Translations under genes and position numbers: made by a program
Shown here: positions 22,358 through 34,286 of the stretch, in pieces
Layout of the letters: each line of letters opens with the position of its first letter
Numbering within the stretch: the first letter of the stretch is position 1
Source: Brachypodium distachyon
Taxonomy: Eukaryota > Streptophyta > Magnoliopsida > Poales > Poaceae
DNA: 64,000 nucleotides
Assembly (NCBI RefSeq): GCF_000005505.3
Contig: NC_016131.3
Location: 45,841,355 to 45,905,354 of the forward strand
Reading direction: 5' to 3'
The notes under the pieces: model-generated
What the model was told of the DNA's origin: nothing
The model's input: the letters and a program-made list of their open reading frames with translations, nothing else
Databases searched by the model: none

Positions 22358-24596
22358 ATATCGCTACGCACTTAATTACGCATCCATAGAGGTCCGTTAA
22401 TGAACTACACGTACGTACGTACGCTCAGTTGCCATGCATGCGTGTGACGTGCATGGACCGGTAAATATATTCTCCGCATGCAACGTACGTTCTCTCCATG
22501 CATGCCGGATTGGCCTTGGCCATTCACGGGCATGCATCGCCGGTACATGCATGCGAAATATGCCAGTCAAGCTGGTCCGGCCACGTCGTGAAGTGTTATT
22601 TGGTTGGTATATATAAGCCATATATTTATACGTTTTTGTACTGCAATAAGACCTGAAGAAAATATTATTGGAGTGGGCTGTGTAATCTCAAAGCCGATAT
22701 ATCAAGAGATAGTCGTTTACTCGTTTGCATATGTAACCCTGGTGTCCGTACCGTCCTCAACTTTCAGCTTTGGGTCCGGACAATGATTTATACCCAACTA
22801 TACACGCCGTGCATCATGTGAATCTGCACAACTTTTATGTGCCTACCAAGCTTGAGATCTGGACGTTGTCGTACGAGATACCCACTTCTCTCCATCATGG
22901 TATCCGGACGTACTGCCTGTGTGTGCATGTGCTTTAGCTGGCCGGTTGCGGCCAGAACTCGTATATCATGTCGTGCACTTGCTAGCCAGCAGGAGCGTAG
23001 AGATAATTATTTTTCAGTCTTCTTTTTTATACATCTGACTTACATTAATTTTATACGAATCGAATAAAAAAGTTGTTATCATCGACTGAGAAATAACTAT
23101 TTGTTAGACCACTCATAAATAGACACTCCCTTCTCCTAATTAAGCTGGTAACAACACGATGGAACCATGGTTGCAGGAATAGGATCAACTATATATATCA
23201 AGAGGCGTAGAACGATACTACCCACGCGCATTATCCACCAAACGCGCGCCAGATGGAGACATGAGTCATGTATGGTGTCTACTTTACTTGTTGCGCTTGT
23301 GCGCTGTGATTAAATTTCCATGCACATAGTACCTAACATCTTTTACAATAAGACGACTACTACACAAAAAACTCGGCTTTGCTCCATAATAAGGTTTCGG
23401 GTCAGCAATGCAGGTCCAGAACCTTTGAAAGTACGTTGAACGAATCCTTTTCCAGGAGAATTTAGTACTTCTACATCCAATCCAAGCACAAATTCCACAC
23501 TTTAGCCATAATGATAGGATTAGATCGAGCTAATTAAAATCCACCAAGGGGGCAGGGCAGGTACGGCCGGTAGCTAGGCTAGGCCAGGCAGATATCGCGC
23601 GCCACCCAAGGGTTGGTGGATTAGATAGATGGAAGAAAAAGACGGACCCGCCCGGCATGGAGAGCTAGACGAGAGAGGCAACCCTGCCTGCCGGCCAGTT
23701 TATGTACACCAACCCCCGATTCTTTTGCTCTAAGCCGGAATCAAATGTTTGACTGCGTACGTGGGTCTCATGATTAGCTGCACCACTAGTTAGCTGGCTA
23801 GCCACTTCTTCACTTACAAGTAAGCTGACAATTAAACAATTGCACAACCGCGCACTGGGTTCTGAATCCTTGTGTGGTAAGGTTGCAGACAGGAGAAAAA
23901 GAGAACGATGCTTGTATATGTGAAACTAGCTCGGCGTATTGCTCGGACGATTGAGAAAGTGGTTGTTTCTGGATTGACATTGTCGTCCGATCAGGATTTT
24001 CTTCCCCACAAAATAATAATAATGCTTGTTTTATTAAAAAAATATTGAACTTAACCCACAATGAACCTGTGACCTCGGAATTAAGAGACATGGACTACAG
24101 GTTGTAGACAGAATTTATGAATGTGTAATGCATAATCATTTCCAAAAGGAAAAAATATGTTTAAATTTGATAGAATATGATGTCTAACAAATTGTTCGGA
24201 TTTTCTTGTTACCGCAAATCCCGGTTCCCGGGAAGGTAAAACGGAATCCGATAGTTAAAACCTTGCTTGTGACCAATTCTTATTCACTGGTAGCTAGTGA
24301 AATGTTCACTATTTTCAGTCTCTGCTCTAAGACTGCACGCAACAATGGAACTAATGAAAATGGCCTGCATCAACAAATGACCAAATAAAGAGTCGTAGCC
24401 TACCACTAGATGGTGCAATTATTTTTGACCTAGATTATGGGAGGGCTCCAAGGGTTAGCGCAAATACCATATGGTGAGCTGGGCATCCATCGATCTGTAA
24501 ATTAACCTAGCTAGAAACTAGTACATGGGAGGTTCGTCGGACCGTCACGGAATGTAGGGACGCAAACAGGACCCGCGAAAGGCCTCCTTCGGTTCA
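22358..24596. other. Intergenic DNA between the BAHD pair (left part)
   Basis: Contains the 3' flank of BAHD copy 1, rich in CATGCATG and ACGTACGT words, and then AT-rich DNA. A weak box-B-like CAGGTTCATTG on the minus strand near 24065 may be an old SINE scrap. No gene is supported. Confidence 0.45.
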
Positions 24597-24945
24597 ATTC
24601 TCAAATCTCTTATTCAAAATTCGAGGAATAATTTAAATAGTAGGAGATTTGAAAAGTGAACGGGTAGTAGGCCATTCGTGGGATCCCGTTTTCATCTCTT
24701 ATTCAAATTTTGAGAAAAATTTACATAGGAGATTTGAAAAGCAAACTGGTAGTGGACCGTTCGTGGGATCCCGTTTTCATCTCTTATTCAAATTTTGAGC
24801 AAGAAAGAGGAGATTTGAAAAGTGAACTAGTATTGGGCCATTCGTGGGATTCCATTTTCATCTCTTACTCAAATTTTGAGCTCAATTTAAATAGAAGACT
24901 TGAAAAGTGAACTAGTAGTGAGCCGTTCAAGGGATCCCGTTTGCA
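24597..24945. repeat. Four-copy tandem repeat, 81-85 bp period
   Basis: Four units each contain a version of TCTCTTATTCAAATTTTGAG, a short variable A-rich spacer, GGAGATTTGAAAAGTGAAC, TAGTAGTGGGCC and TTCGTGGGATCCCGTTTTCAT. The GGATCCCG/GGATTCCA marker recurs at intervals of 85, 81 and 85 bp. Differences sit mostly in the spacer. No inverted-repeat ends were seen. Confidence 0.9.
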
Positions 24946-25919
24946 TCAATAAAACACGTACGCCATAAAATATATGGCCCGGTCGGGACGTTGCACCCTT
25001 TTGTGGTGGAGCATCGTGTTTTCCTCATTAGTTAACACATTTTAAAATATTGATGTGGATGCTCCATCTAGTTCAGCCTCGAGGCCCAAGTGAGAGAAGT
25101 GAGTTGGTCCAAAAGTCAACCATTCCGGCAAATGAATGCTTGACACGGACATCGCTTCCTACACCTCAAGAAGTCGAAGCAAGCTTTCTTGTGGCACACA
25201 CTACACAGTTTAATTACTCCCTCCGTCACATATTGAGATTGATTTGCAAAGATCAAAGCAATTGTAGCCACATTGAGATTATTTGCAAAGATCATCTTCA
25301 ACAAGAGCAAATTTCCAAAAATAAAACCGCAGAAGCAGACCGTGGATAGAGCGCATAAGCCAAAACGCCCAAAGGAACTCAGGAGCTGCATGTGAGTGAA
25401 CGACAGCAATGTGAGTGGAGTGGACAGTGGAATACTCCTGGCTGATTTTTTTTATTTTATTTTTAGCGGGGCATACTCCTGGCACCTGGCTGATTGAGCT
25501 TTGGGGAGCAGAGAAGCAGAGCAAATGGTGGATGGGCCGGTCAGTTGGTGGGCCATGGGTGCGCACCATGCATAGCATATGGTCCATGAACGCAGTCAAC
25601 CGTCCAAGTCTTAAAGTAGTCTGGGCCGGGGTTTTCCCACGGTGAAACTTGGTTGGTCTTCACTTATGCAGTTATACTCAGTGGAGGTTCGCGCGATTTT
25701 GGACCGAGTGATATGATTACTTGATTAGTAGACTTTGATAATTATGACTCCAGGTCTTCACTAGGATCGATGATGTGTCCTCCAAGTGACGTACAGGATT
25801 GCGCTCATCATCGACGTCATAATGCTGAATCCACGCCGTCTCTAACGAAGCGTACGATGCTGCCTGCATATGTGCAGAATCGTACGCAGACGACATTTTC
25901 AGATTAGCATATCTATGTA
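24946..25919. other. Intergenic DNA with a half Stowaway element
   Basis: Near 25216 there is one Stowaway end (TACTCCCTCCGTCACATATTG), followed by two copies of CATTGAGATT...TTTGCAAAGATCA, but no opposite end. Nothing coding is recognised. Confidence 0.45.
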
Positions 25920-26149
25920 CTCTCTCCATTTCACAAAGGTTTTCGTTTCATTAAGACAAACGTTTGACCGAAAATTACTTTATTAATATGTAAGTTATAT
26001 GATACGAAATCATGATCATTAGCAAGAACTTTTAAGGACAAATTCATTGATATAAATTTCATGTATGAAAAAACACATATTAATAGAATTTTCATTGATC
26101 AAAGATTTGTCTTAACGAAAAAAAATACGCCAACTTTGTGAAACGGAAG
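25920..26149. mobile_element. Stowaway-type MITE, about 230 bp
   Basis: The ends CTCTCTCCATTTCACAAAGG and TTTGTGAAACGGAAG are inverted repeats with inner matches (AAGACAAACG...ATTTGTCTTAACG). TA duplications flank it at 25918 and 26150. It lies just downstream of BAHD copy 2. Confidence 0.8.
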
Positions 26150-26342
26150 TAGCATGTAACAAGAGTCAGAACAATTGAATAATCATCTTAGGAGAAAGAG
26201 ACCCAGTACACGGACTTAATTATACATAAAACAGAACAGCATCACGCATGCATGCATCAATGGACATTATTTATGCAACAAGCTACGTACAATCCATGCA
26301 AATCGACTCGACGTGGCATCGACGTGCTAGCTACACCCAAAA

Positions 26343-27671
26343 CTACACCTCGACCTCGAGGCGGGCCAGCTCGTCGGCGAACGTCTTCTTGAACTCCGGC
26401 ATGCTGTCGGGCTCCAGCGACAGCGCGAGAGCGACGGCGCCGTCCTTGCCCGGCGCGTTCATCACGTAAACGAAGCCACTGTAGTACATGAGCGCGGGCC
26501 CCATGAACGCCGGCGCGCCCCAGCCGAAGTCAGCGTCGCTGAGCGACATCCCCATCCAGCTGATGGCACGGAGGTGGGCGCGAGAGATGCCGCTCCTCGG
26601 CAGGTTCATCGTGTCCACCGTCTCCAGGTAGTCCACCAGCGACCGCGCGTAGTCGTCCCCCTGGCTCGTGGCCGCCCGCGCGCGCCGGGCGCCGTAGGCG
26701 ACGGGGCTGGACACCACTTCGTCCACGGTGACCACTGCCGACGTGCGGACCACCGCATTGCCGAAGTAGCCCTGAGGGAGCGGCGGGGCCAGGCGCGGGC
26801 GCATGTCGATCATGGAGTAGAGCCGCGTCTCGGCGCCGGGTGCCAGCGCGCGCGCCCGGCACGCGCATTGCCAGACCAGGGCCACCACGGCGCGGAACGT
26901 GGACGCGCCCGCGCACCGCGCCCTCAGCGCGGCCACCTGCTTCTTGCTCACGGTTATAATGGCGCTGGCGTACGTGGACGCCGACACGGGGGTAACGTCC
27001 ACCGGCGCCGGCTCCGGCTTGTACTCTGGGTGGTCGTACAGCACGGCGCGCGCCGGGTAAGGCCGGGCGTCGAGCAGCCTGTGGTCGAAGCAGGGTGGCA
27101 CTAATGGCGCGTCCTGATGATTGCCCCGGGAAATGCTGGCCCAGGTCTCGACGAAGTGCGCCGCGCTGCGGGCGTCAACGACAGAGTGGTGCAGCGCGAG
27201 GCCGAGCACGACGCCGCCGCACCGGAGGCGCGTGACCTGTGCCAGGAGCAGGGCGCACGGCGGGTTGGGCGCCGGCGTGGCGGGCACGAACAGGTCGCGC
27301 ATCTCGCCGCACGGCACGAACTCGCTCATCAGTTCGTCCAGCGCGTAGTGGTCCGAGCGCGCGGTGACCAAGACCGCGCCCTCGCCCGTGCAGTCGATCT
27401 GGAGGCGCCCGGCGGCGTCATCCAACCCGAGACGGCCGGCCAGCGGGTAGAACGCCACCAGAGCCTTGGCCAGGCTGCACTTCACGGCGCCGGCCGCGAA
27501 GAAGGCTTCCTCCGGGTCGACGGCGCCGTGGTTCTTCGGACGGTAGAAGTAGACCGTGGGCGTGTAGCCCCTGCGCGCGGCGAGGTCGAGGTTGGAGAGC
27601 CAGATGCTGCCCCCCGGCGTCTCCCCCGCCGGGACGACCAGCTCCGTCGCAAGCACCTCCACCTTTGCCAT
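26343..27671 (-). CDS. BAHD acyltransferase, hydroxycinnamoyl-transferase-like (copy 2)
   Basis: A single-exon gene of 442 codons. HXXXD is HSVVD at residues 162-166 and DFGWG begins at residue 381; both are intact, so catalysis is expected. The N-terminus ([15 protein letters not shown]) matches copy 1 with few changes. The two proteins differ most at residues 46-64 and 167-190, near the acceptor side in known BAHD structures, so the substrates may have shifted. Predicted role: transfer of a hydroxycinnamoyl group from CoA to an amine or alcohol in the cytosol. The inverted arrangement suggests a duplication with inversion. Confidence 0.93.
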   Translation of the reverse strand: MAKVEVLATELVVPAGETPGGSIWLSNLDLAARRGYTPTVYFYRPKNHGAVDPEEAFFAAGAVKCSLAKALVAFYPLAGRLGLDDAAGRLQIDCTGEGAVLVTARSDHYALDELMSEFVPCGEMRDLFVPATPAPNPPCALLLAQVTRLRCGGVVLGLALHHSVVDARSAAHFVETWASISRGNHQDAPLVPPCFDHRLLDARPYPARAVLYDHPEYKPEPAPVDVTPVSASTYASAIITVSKKQVAALRARCAGASTFRAVVALVWQCACRARALAPGAETRLYSMIDMRPRLAPPLPQGYFGNAVVRTSAVVTVDEVVSSPVAYGARRARAATSQGDDYARSLVDYLETVDTMNLPRSGISRAHLRAISWMGMSLSDADFGWGAPAFMGPALMYYSGFVYVMNAPGKDGAVALALSLEPDSMPEFKKTFADELARLEVEV

Positions 27672-27813
27672 TGTTTCTCTTGCACGTATACGTGCTGGAT
27701 CGTCCCTGCGGTTGTGTTCGTTCGTACGTACTGCGCCCGTTGTGTGTGTACAGTGTACTTGTGCTTCGCTAGCTGTGTGATCGGTGTTGATTCTGAGAGC
27801 TCGACGTAATTGG

Positions 27814-27821
27814 TTTATATA
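27814..27821 (-). promoter_or_regulatory. Probable TATA box of BAHD copy 2
   Basis: On the minus strand TATATAAA lies about 145 bp upstream of the ATG at 27671, followed by a plausible leader. It is a better TATA match than the TATTTAAA of copy 1, so the promoters of the two copies are not simply duplicated. Confidence 0.6.
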
Positions 27822-28560
27822 GGGGCATAGGATAGGGCAAGATTCGCCTTAGCTGTGCAGTAGTAATTAAAGGCAGTGAAGACAGGACAGGAGAGACCTC
27901 TGACCTGAGTTTTGTGAAGTCAAGCGTTTGCTTAACTTTGAGCAAGACCGACTGACCCAAGCTCACATCGTGCTCGTCTTTTACTGACGACCCATCTCCA
28001 TCTCGTAAGCGCGCATATATACGCCGTTCACTTTGCAAGGCTTCCAGGAAATTCCTCTTCCTCTTCGCGGGAGGCTATATACTCAAAACATTTTATTTCT
28101 GAAACAAATGAAAAAACGTACTACTAAGTCAACGATTCAAACCATTAGCACATTTTTAAGAGGAACATTCTACTACTGTTTTAAAATTAAACGAGAAATA
28201 TAGATTTCCGAGTCGATCAAATTGTACATCGTGAAAGTTGAAGACTTGAAATTGCAGGAAATTTCTAAGATATATATGCAACTACTTAATTTTGGTTAGA
28301 TATAACCAATGCTCAGGATTGTTCACTTGGATATGAAAATTTCTCAATGGACTGAAAAATCTCTAACCGTTCAATCAACATCGTACGTACGGCACATAAG
28401 CATTGCTTGCCTAGGAGGAAAGGGAGACGGAAAAAATGGGGAAAATACAAGCGCAAACCCAACACACGACACAGCACATCTAGCTCTCGCCGCCAGGCCG
28501 GCTTCCGCAGCAGCAGCTGCAGCCTCTCGCCGTCACCGGAGAAGGGACATAGCCGGAGCC
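27822..28560. other. Upstream region of BAHD copy 2 and of the RPT1 fragment
   Basis: Divergent intergenic DNA, AT-rich from 28080 to 28380 and GC-rich from 28480. The GC-rich part resembles the 5' UTR of a housekeeping gene and directly precedes the ATG at 28561. No repeats were recognised. Confidence 0.45.
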
Positions 28561-29740
28561 ATGGCGCCGGAGCCCGAAGACGACGTCATGAACGAGAAGA
28601 ACCGCCGGCCCCTCGACGAGGACGACATCACCCTCCTCAAGACCTTTGTAAGCGCGCCCGGCGGCCCCCGACCCGATCGATCTATCTCGTGCGTTTAGGG
28701 TAGAGTTCTCGGCCATTAGTCGGGTTCAACGCTAGGGATTTGGTTTTGTAGGGATGGATTCGATCGTGCTCAGCCTAGATCTAGGGTTTTAACTTCAGTC
28801 CCCGTGCCGTGTGTTTTCATGGACAAACATATGTTCGAGTTTTTACAATGAGGAATTAGGGTTTACCAAGCGGGGTATAATGATTGGTTAAGTTCTCGTA
28901 TTCCGCGGTGAAAAGTTCAGTTCCTCCGTGATGTATCATTTGTTGAATTCCGCCACGTCGATTTGGGTGGAATTTCTGATCTTGGATGACTTCTTGTTTA
29001 ACAGGGGCTCGGACCTTACTCGATCAACAACATCATGAAGGTTGAGAAGGAAATCAAGGAGAAGGCAAAGAAGATGAATGACCTTTTAGGTATATACGTG
29101 CACATTTAGATATCTTAACTAGCCCTAAATTTAAGAACTAGGGTCAGGATTTGCACTTATCTAACTTTATTTCCAGACATGATACAATTGCATCATTCCC
29201 AATTTCGCAGTAGTTTGGACAGTTCTGTTTGGTTTGTGGTACCTTGTTGCATCAAAGCTCATCTGAACTGTAAGTTTAATGTACTGAACTGCAGGGATAA
29301 AGGAGTCTGATACTGGGTTGGCTCCACCAAGCCAGTGGGATCCTGTGTCAGGTAAAAAGATGATGCAGGAGGAGCAACCATTGCAGGTGAGTTAAGCATG
29401 ATATCTTTTAGCTAGGCACTGTAATGCATATGTTTAGTTAATAGTTATCTTGCGACCTTGCACTTCCACCTCACCTTAATTGTAATGATGAATACAATTC
29501 TGTTATGAAGGTCGCTAGTTGTATGAAGATCATAAGTTCCAATACTGATGATGCCAAGTATGTCATCCATACAAAACAAATCGCAAAGGTGCGTCATTAT
29601 TGTACTATCTTTAGTTGATCATATCTCTTGTTGGTTCAATATTGATTTCATTGTAAGGTTTACTTTGGGGGACATTGCAGTCTGCCCGTTTCTGGGGATA
29701 AAGTTTTCCCCATTGATATTGAGGAAGGAATACGATCTGG
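28561..29740 (+). pseudogene. Truncated copy of 26S proteasome ATPase subunit RPT1 (subunit 7)
   Basis: The intact parent protein is an AAA ATPase of the 19S proteasome base. Here only the N-terminal part survives, with introns: exons 28561-28647, 29005-29089, 29295-29386, 29511-29588 and 29681-29740, all with GT/AG borders. The first four join in frame (114 codons), with family features such as [13 protein letters not shown], the helical [17 protein letters not shown] and the [18 protein letters not shown] segment. The fifth exon matches the start of the OB-like domain (GDKV..IDIEEG) but only in a shifted frame; relative to exon 4 it meets TAA after six codons. The next exon is not found: Walker A, Walker B and the whole ATPase are absent. 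Kept introns mean DNA-level duplication, not retroposition. If expressed it could give a coiled-coil fragment of about 120 aa. Confidence 0.85.
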
Positions 29741-30069
29741 GTAAGCTTTCTGTTTTCTCTAATGAGTACTGTAGAGTCATTCATTTGGCTGTTCTCAAAA
29801 TGCTTTTCATATCTGATTATGATTTTTATTCGCAGTCAATTCGTTGGTCATGGGCGGGCAGTGGGCACAAACGAGGAATGAGCTCATAATAAAGATAATT
29901 AATTAGTTGCACGCAAATGAAGCGGTCGATGGCGGCTCGATGCGCATGTGCAGAATATCATACACATACCACGTTCAAATTTTTGTTAAATATTAGCTTT
30001 GGCTCAAAATATTTTTGAAATTGATTGAGTGAAATTAATATTCACATCTATAATTAACAGGAGACATAA
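29741..30069. other. Junction between RPT1 fragment and LINE
   Basis: It begins as an intron-like stretch ending in TTCGCAG near 29836, after which the expected RPT1 exon is replaced by unrelated sequence. The breakpoint of the duplication therefore lies within about 100 bp of 29836. From 29890 the DNA is AT-rich and without features. Confidence 0.5.
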
Positions 30070-30799
30070 TTCACAACAATCAAAGATGTGATGGTTCTCA
30101 CATCTCCTTCTGGTTCGATCTCTGTCTTCCAGACGGCAGGCTATGGTTGCTATTCCCAACATTATTCTCTTTTGCAACAGATTGCTTCTGCTCAGTTGCC
30201 TCTCAATTTTCTGGTTCATGTTCGCTTAAGCTCCATCCAAACCTGTCGCACACAGCGGTCCGTGAGCTTCAGTGTCCTCATGCGAAGTTGCTGAATATTC
30301 AGCCTGCTGCCTCTGGACAGGATGCTTGCACCACTCCTACAAACAGCAAGCCTGCAACCACATCTTTCTTTTACCGTCTACTCTCATTTAGAGGTATTAT
30401 TTGGGCCACGAGCATCCTCATCTGGCACCCAATTATTCTTTTGAAGCACAAGGTCTTCCTCTTCCTCTGGCTAGCCTTTCAAAATCGCCTTAACACGCGG
30501 AGTAATATGATCAAGAAGCAGTGGAAGGATATTGACCATGGCGACGGTGATCTCTGCCCGGCGAGTGAAGCTGTCTATCACATTTTACTAAGATGCCGCA
30601 CAGCTCACTATCTTTGGTCAGATTTGGGATTAATCGATCATGCCACTAGAGCAACTTCAACCATTAACTTTCTTGAAGAAATGTGTGCACAAAGCAGCAA
30701 TTGGTATATCTATTTTGCAGCACTCAACTATGGAACGCCATGAATGCAAGAGTTTTTCATTGCTGATACTCTATGTCTCTGGAGTGTTAGAACTAATAA
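30070..30799 (+). mobile_element. LINE (non-LTR) 3' fragment, left half
   Basis: A plus-strand frame interrupted by a few shifts reads WFDLCLPDGRLWLLFPTLF at the start, then the zinc-binding reverse-transcriptase segment (VFLFLWLAFQNRLNTRSNM, then DLCPASEAVYHILLRCRTAH with a C..H..C pattern) and ends at ...LWSVRTN. Only the part after the reverse transcriptase remains, as expected for a 5'-truncated LINE. It is cut at 30799 by the Gypsy insertion and continues at 43768. Confidence 0.8.
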
Positions 30800-31616
30800 T
30801 GTCGGGGGGATGACCCCGGGTAGGGTCATGGCGACACAACTCTAGCCGAGATGACGGAGGCAAAGCCGGCATAGTTATATATGCCGGCATCGTAAAGTCA
30901 AAACTAACACTAAGCCGGCATCCCGGGCGTATGTCGGCATGACTATTTTGTCTTATGAGTTTGCCGGATAAAGACGAGCACCTTGATCTCGGCGACAACC
31001 GAGATCTCTCAACGGTTTTATCCTGACCACGCGGTGCAAAGTAAAGTAGAGCCATCATCATTTCAAAAAAGCAGTCAGCGCTTGAGTACCGGCGTCAGGC
31101 GACTGCAGAGAGGAAGCACCGAAAGAGAATCTCTGACGGAAGCCGGCAGAGGATAGCGGTACTTTCTGCAGGGTGACAGGGAAAAGTAAACTTGTCTTGT
31201 CCCCTGTGGTGCTACCGGGAGGGAACCAAGCCACGTGCCCGGCGGGGCCCAAGGAAGATGGCGTTAGACTTGGCCTGCATGTCAGTGTGACATGGACGGC
31301 TTATAAATAGAACCTTATCCCTCTGTAAGAAAGGAGGACGGTGCACTTAGACAACTAGGGTTTCCCCTTCTTCTTCTTCTTCCTCAAGAATACAGCTCAA
31401 GGAGCGCCATTGTTGAGCTTGCCTATCTCGGCTAATACAACAAAGCAGGAGTAGGAGTCTTGCCTCTGCAAGAGGGCTCCGAACCTGGGTAGATCCGTGT
31501 GCGCTTGTGTGATTTGTGCGTGTTTCCCTTCACGTCCTCCCTCCTCCGGTTCCTCCTTCGTCCATCGGCCCCAAGTTAAGCCATCCTATGGCATCTGCCG
31601 TGACACCACCACGACA
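30800..31616 (+). repeat. 5' LTR of the Gypsy element
   Basis: 817 bp, TG...CA. TATAAATA at 31302-31309 is the likely promoter of the element, with transcription expected near 31330. It contains the 11 bases (ACAACCGAGAT) that the 3' LTR lacks. Confidence 0.95.
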
Positions 31617-33867
31617 GTTGGCGCCCACCGTGGGGATAGCAGCGCCGCTGGCTGAAGTTTTCATCCGGATGGGAAGCTTCCTCGTCACCGGAGAGCGCGT
31701 GGTCTCCGGTTTGGTCCAGAGATTCGGCTCTCTGGGCTTCATCGACAACAACGCGGGCTGCTTCAACGGCGCACCGCTTCCTTGCGCAGGCCGCTTCATC
31801 AACTTCGGCTTGCACGAGGTTTATGTTGCTACTGACAGTCCCCGCAGGTACCCAGAGCAGGTGGTGATGGCCGAAGATCCTCCTGCCATCTACACGGTTC
31901 GCGGCCGGCACGCCGACTGCCCCGCTGACCGTGTGGAGGTCATGGTGACGGCTCATGGCGTCGATGCGGGAAGGGACGCTGCAGGAAGTGGTGTGGTCCC
32001 AACCAAGTCCGCCAGAACAGCGAAGCTCCCCTTGGAGAAGCCGGAGAACATCGCCGCTCAAGCCGGCACATCGGCTCTGCCGCCAAAGCCAACACAGATC
32101 CAGGCCTCCATCGAACGGTTGACCGCGCCGGTAGCGTCGAACGCTAACCCGGCCCAGCTGCAGGCGGAGTTGGAGTTGGAGAGACAGAAGCTGCTGAAGG
32201 AAGCAGTCGATGTCGCCCACGCTCGACAACAACTCGACATCTCGCTCCATGAGTATAACAAAGCCCATGGTCTTAGTTCTACTGCGTTTACTAACCCTAG
32301 CCGAGTTGGGGAGGTGCGTAATTGTGGTAAGAACTTGAATGCCGAGATGACGAGTGAAGGCAGGGGTGCACCAGCAGCGTCGGCAAGTTTTGCCTCGGCA
32401 CTGAAGCCAAAATACAATACCCCTGTCAAAAATCTCAGGGCTGCCAAGGCTGCGGCTGAGGAGTTGCCGAATCTTACGAGAGAGGCACTTCGGCAGCAGC
32501 AGCTGCGTGTGAAAGAGCTGCTCCAAATAGCGAATGAGCAGAATGAGGCATATATGAGTATTCACGGCAAACCCGGCGCATCTCAGGTTATTCACTCGGC
32601 TGCAGATGCCGGTGGCCGCGTTGACAAGCAAGCGTCCTCACCTGGTGGCAAACGGGACAAAAGCGTAAACCCTAGCCGGAATAAGCAGCTGGAGCGTCAT
32701 GACCCGGCTCTGGCAGAGAAACAGATAGTCAGAAGGGTTGATGACAGCCAAAGCGGCCTGCGTCCTGGCGACAATCGTCGAGACCAGCAAGAACGTTACT
32801 CGTTTGATCATGAACACCGACCTCAGGGTCCAGCACCCAATACTGCTGCAGGACAACAGGGTGTCGGGCGCAACCCCCCCCCCCCCCCTATCGAGGTGAA
32901 GATCGCCGGTATGACCGTTACAATGACGGGGCCTTGGCTATGGGTGACGAGGGTTATATCAGGCGAGAGTGTGATAATCTCGGCCCGCTCGGAGCCCGAG
33001 TTGGGAATAGACAGGTATCACCTCTAGATGCCTGACATCGGCTTGACATAATTTATCTGTCCGAGCTTCTGGAGGAGCAAGGCCCTCCGGAACCGTGTTG
33101 CTTTGCGCATCGGATCATGAGGGAGAGACCAGCCCCGGGTTTCTAGCTGCCCAGGGGTACAAGAACGTATGACGGTAGCACTAAGCCGGAAGATTGGCTG
33201 AAAGACTATGTCATGGCGGTGTGCGTGTCAGGCGGTAACCGCAGATGGGCAGTACGTTATGTACCCCAGATGCTGGTAGGGCCGGCAAGGATATGGCTGA
33301 AACCCTTGCCGGAGGGCAGCATCAATTGCTGGATAGACTTTGAGGAAGCTTTTGTCATTAATTTCACTAGCACTTACAAGAGGCCAAATCATTCTCAACA
33401 GTTGTCCATGTGCAAGCAAAGAGACAACGAGACTGATCGGGATTACCTGACAAGGTGGAAAATTCTCCGCAATTCCTGCGAAGGGATAGTGGAATCGCAA
33501 GCCATAACGTGGTTTGCCAAAGGATGCCGACACGGGAGCATGCTGTGGCAGAAGCTGCAAAGAGAGATGTCGGCCACTCTATCTGAGATGATCGGAATCG
33601 TTGACATGTATGCGCTTGGCGATCCGACTCACAAAGGGAGAACCACAAAGGGAGCAACTAACATACAATCCTGCCGGGGCATTCCGGAGGAACGATCATC
33701 AAGATCATCGCAACAACAGAAGAGATGATAGGCCGGATTACCGTTATGGGCCAGCCCATGTCGCCGCAAGTCAGGATCAACCTGATGCCGGCTCCAGCCA
33801 GCGTCAGAAAACAGGAAATCAGCAATGGGTCAAGAAGGGAGAACAAAAGAAGCCCTGGCAGGATTAG
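31588..33867 (+). pseudogene. gag region of the Gypsy element, broken
   Basis: A long frame (31588-33027) opens with an ATG inside the last 30 bases of the 5' LTR and crosses the primer-binding site. It encodes a Pro/Ala-rich head, then helical Gln/Glu-rich stretches (QAELELERQKLLKEAVDVA; REALRQQQLRVKELLQIAN). Around 32874-32888 a run of C residues marks a likely frameshift. The retrotransposon-gag domain follows in other frames (33159-33660; WLKDYVMAVCVSGGN, ARIWLKPLP, RDYLTRW). Internal stops separate the parts. The protein would form the virus-like particle core. Confidence 0.8.
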
Positions 33868-34286
33868 CCGAAGTATACGTTCGAGGTGATGTTGGATCGG
33901 CTTTGTCGTTTTCACACAACTAACCCCAACAAGCCGGCGAACCACACAACGCGGCAATGCAGCTGGATGCAGCAGGCCGAGAAGGGCGAAGCAAGTCGGT
34001 TACCCCCTCCTCCACCCCTTACAGGTGCTAACGCACAAATCCAGGGACCCCCTTAGGCAAACAATGCAATCAACCAGGTGGAAGAACAACAAATCCCGGG
34101 GTATGCCAGAAGAAATGAGTACAAAGAGCATCACCAGAGCTACAAGATGTTCATCACTGAGCCAACTGACAAGCAAAGTCAGCGCAGGCGAGAGATGGAG
34201 GTCAATGCTGTCATCCGGCTGTTCCAAAGTTCATGTAGTGGTCGGAGCAGGAGATCAATTGGAACCGGGCAGACCATCCCAAGGTT

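Noticed and set aside
24050..24090. Second SINE with box B (CAGGTTCATTG)
   Set aside because: No A box at suitable spacing and no tail; too weak.
24597..24945. CRISPR-like spaced repeats
   Set aside because: The repeat is long, the spacers are short and related, and the context is plant nuclear DNA. It is a tandem array.
28561..29740. Functional RPT1 gene
   Set aside because: The fifth exon is out of frame and the ATPase domain is absent before the next gene or transposon.
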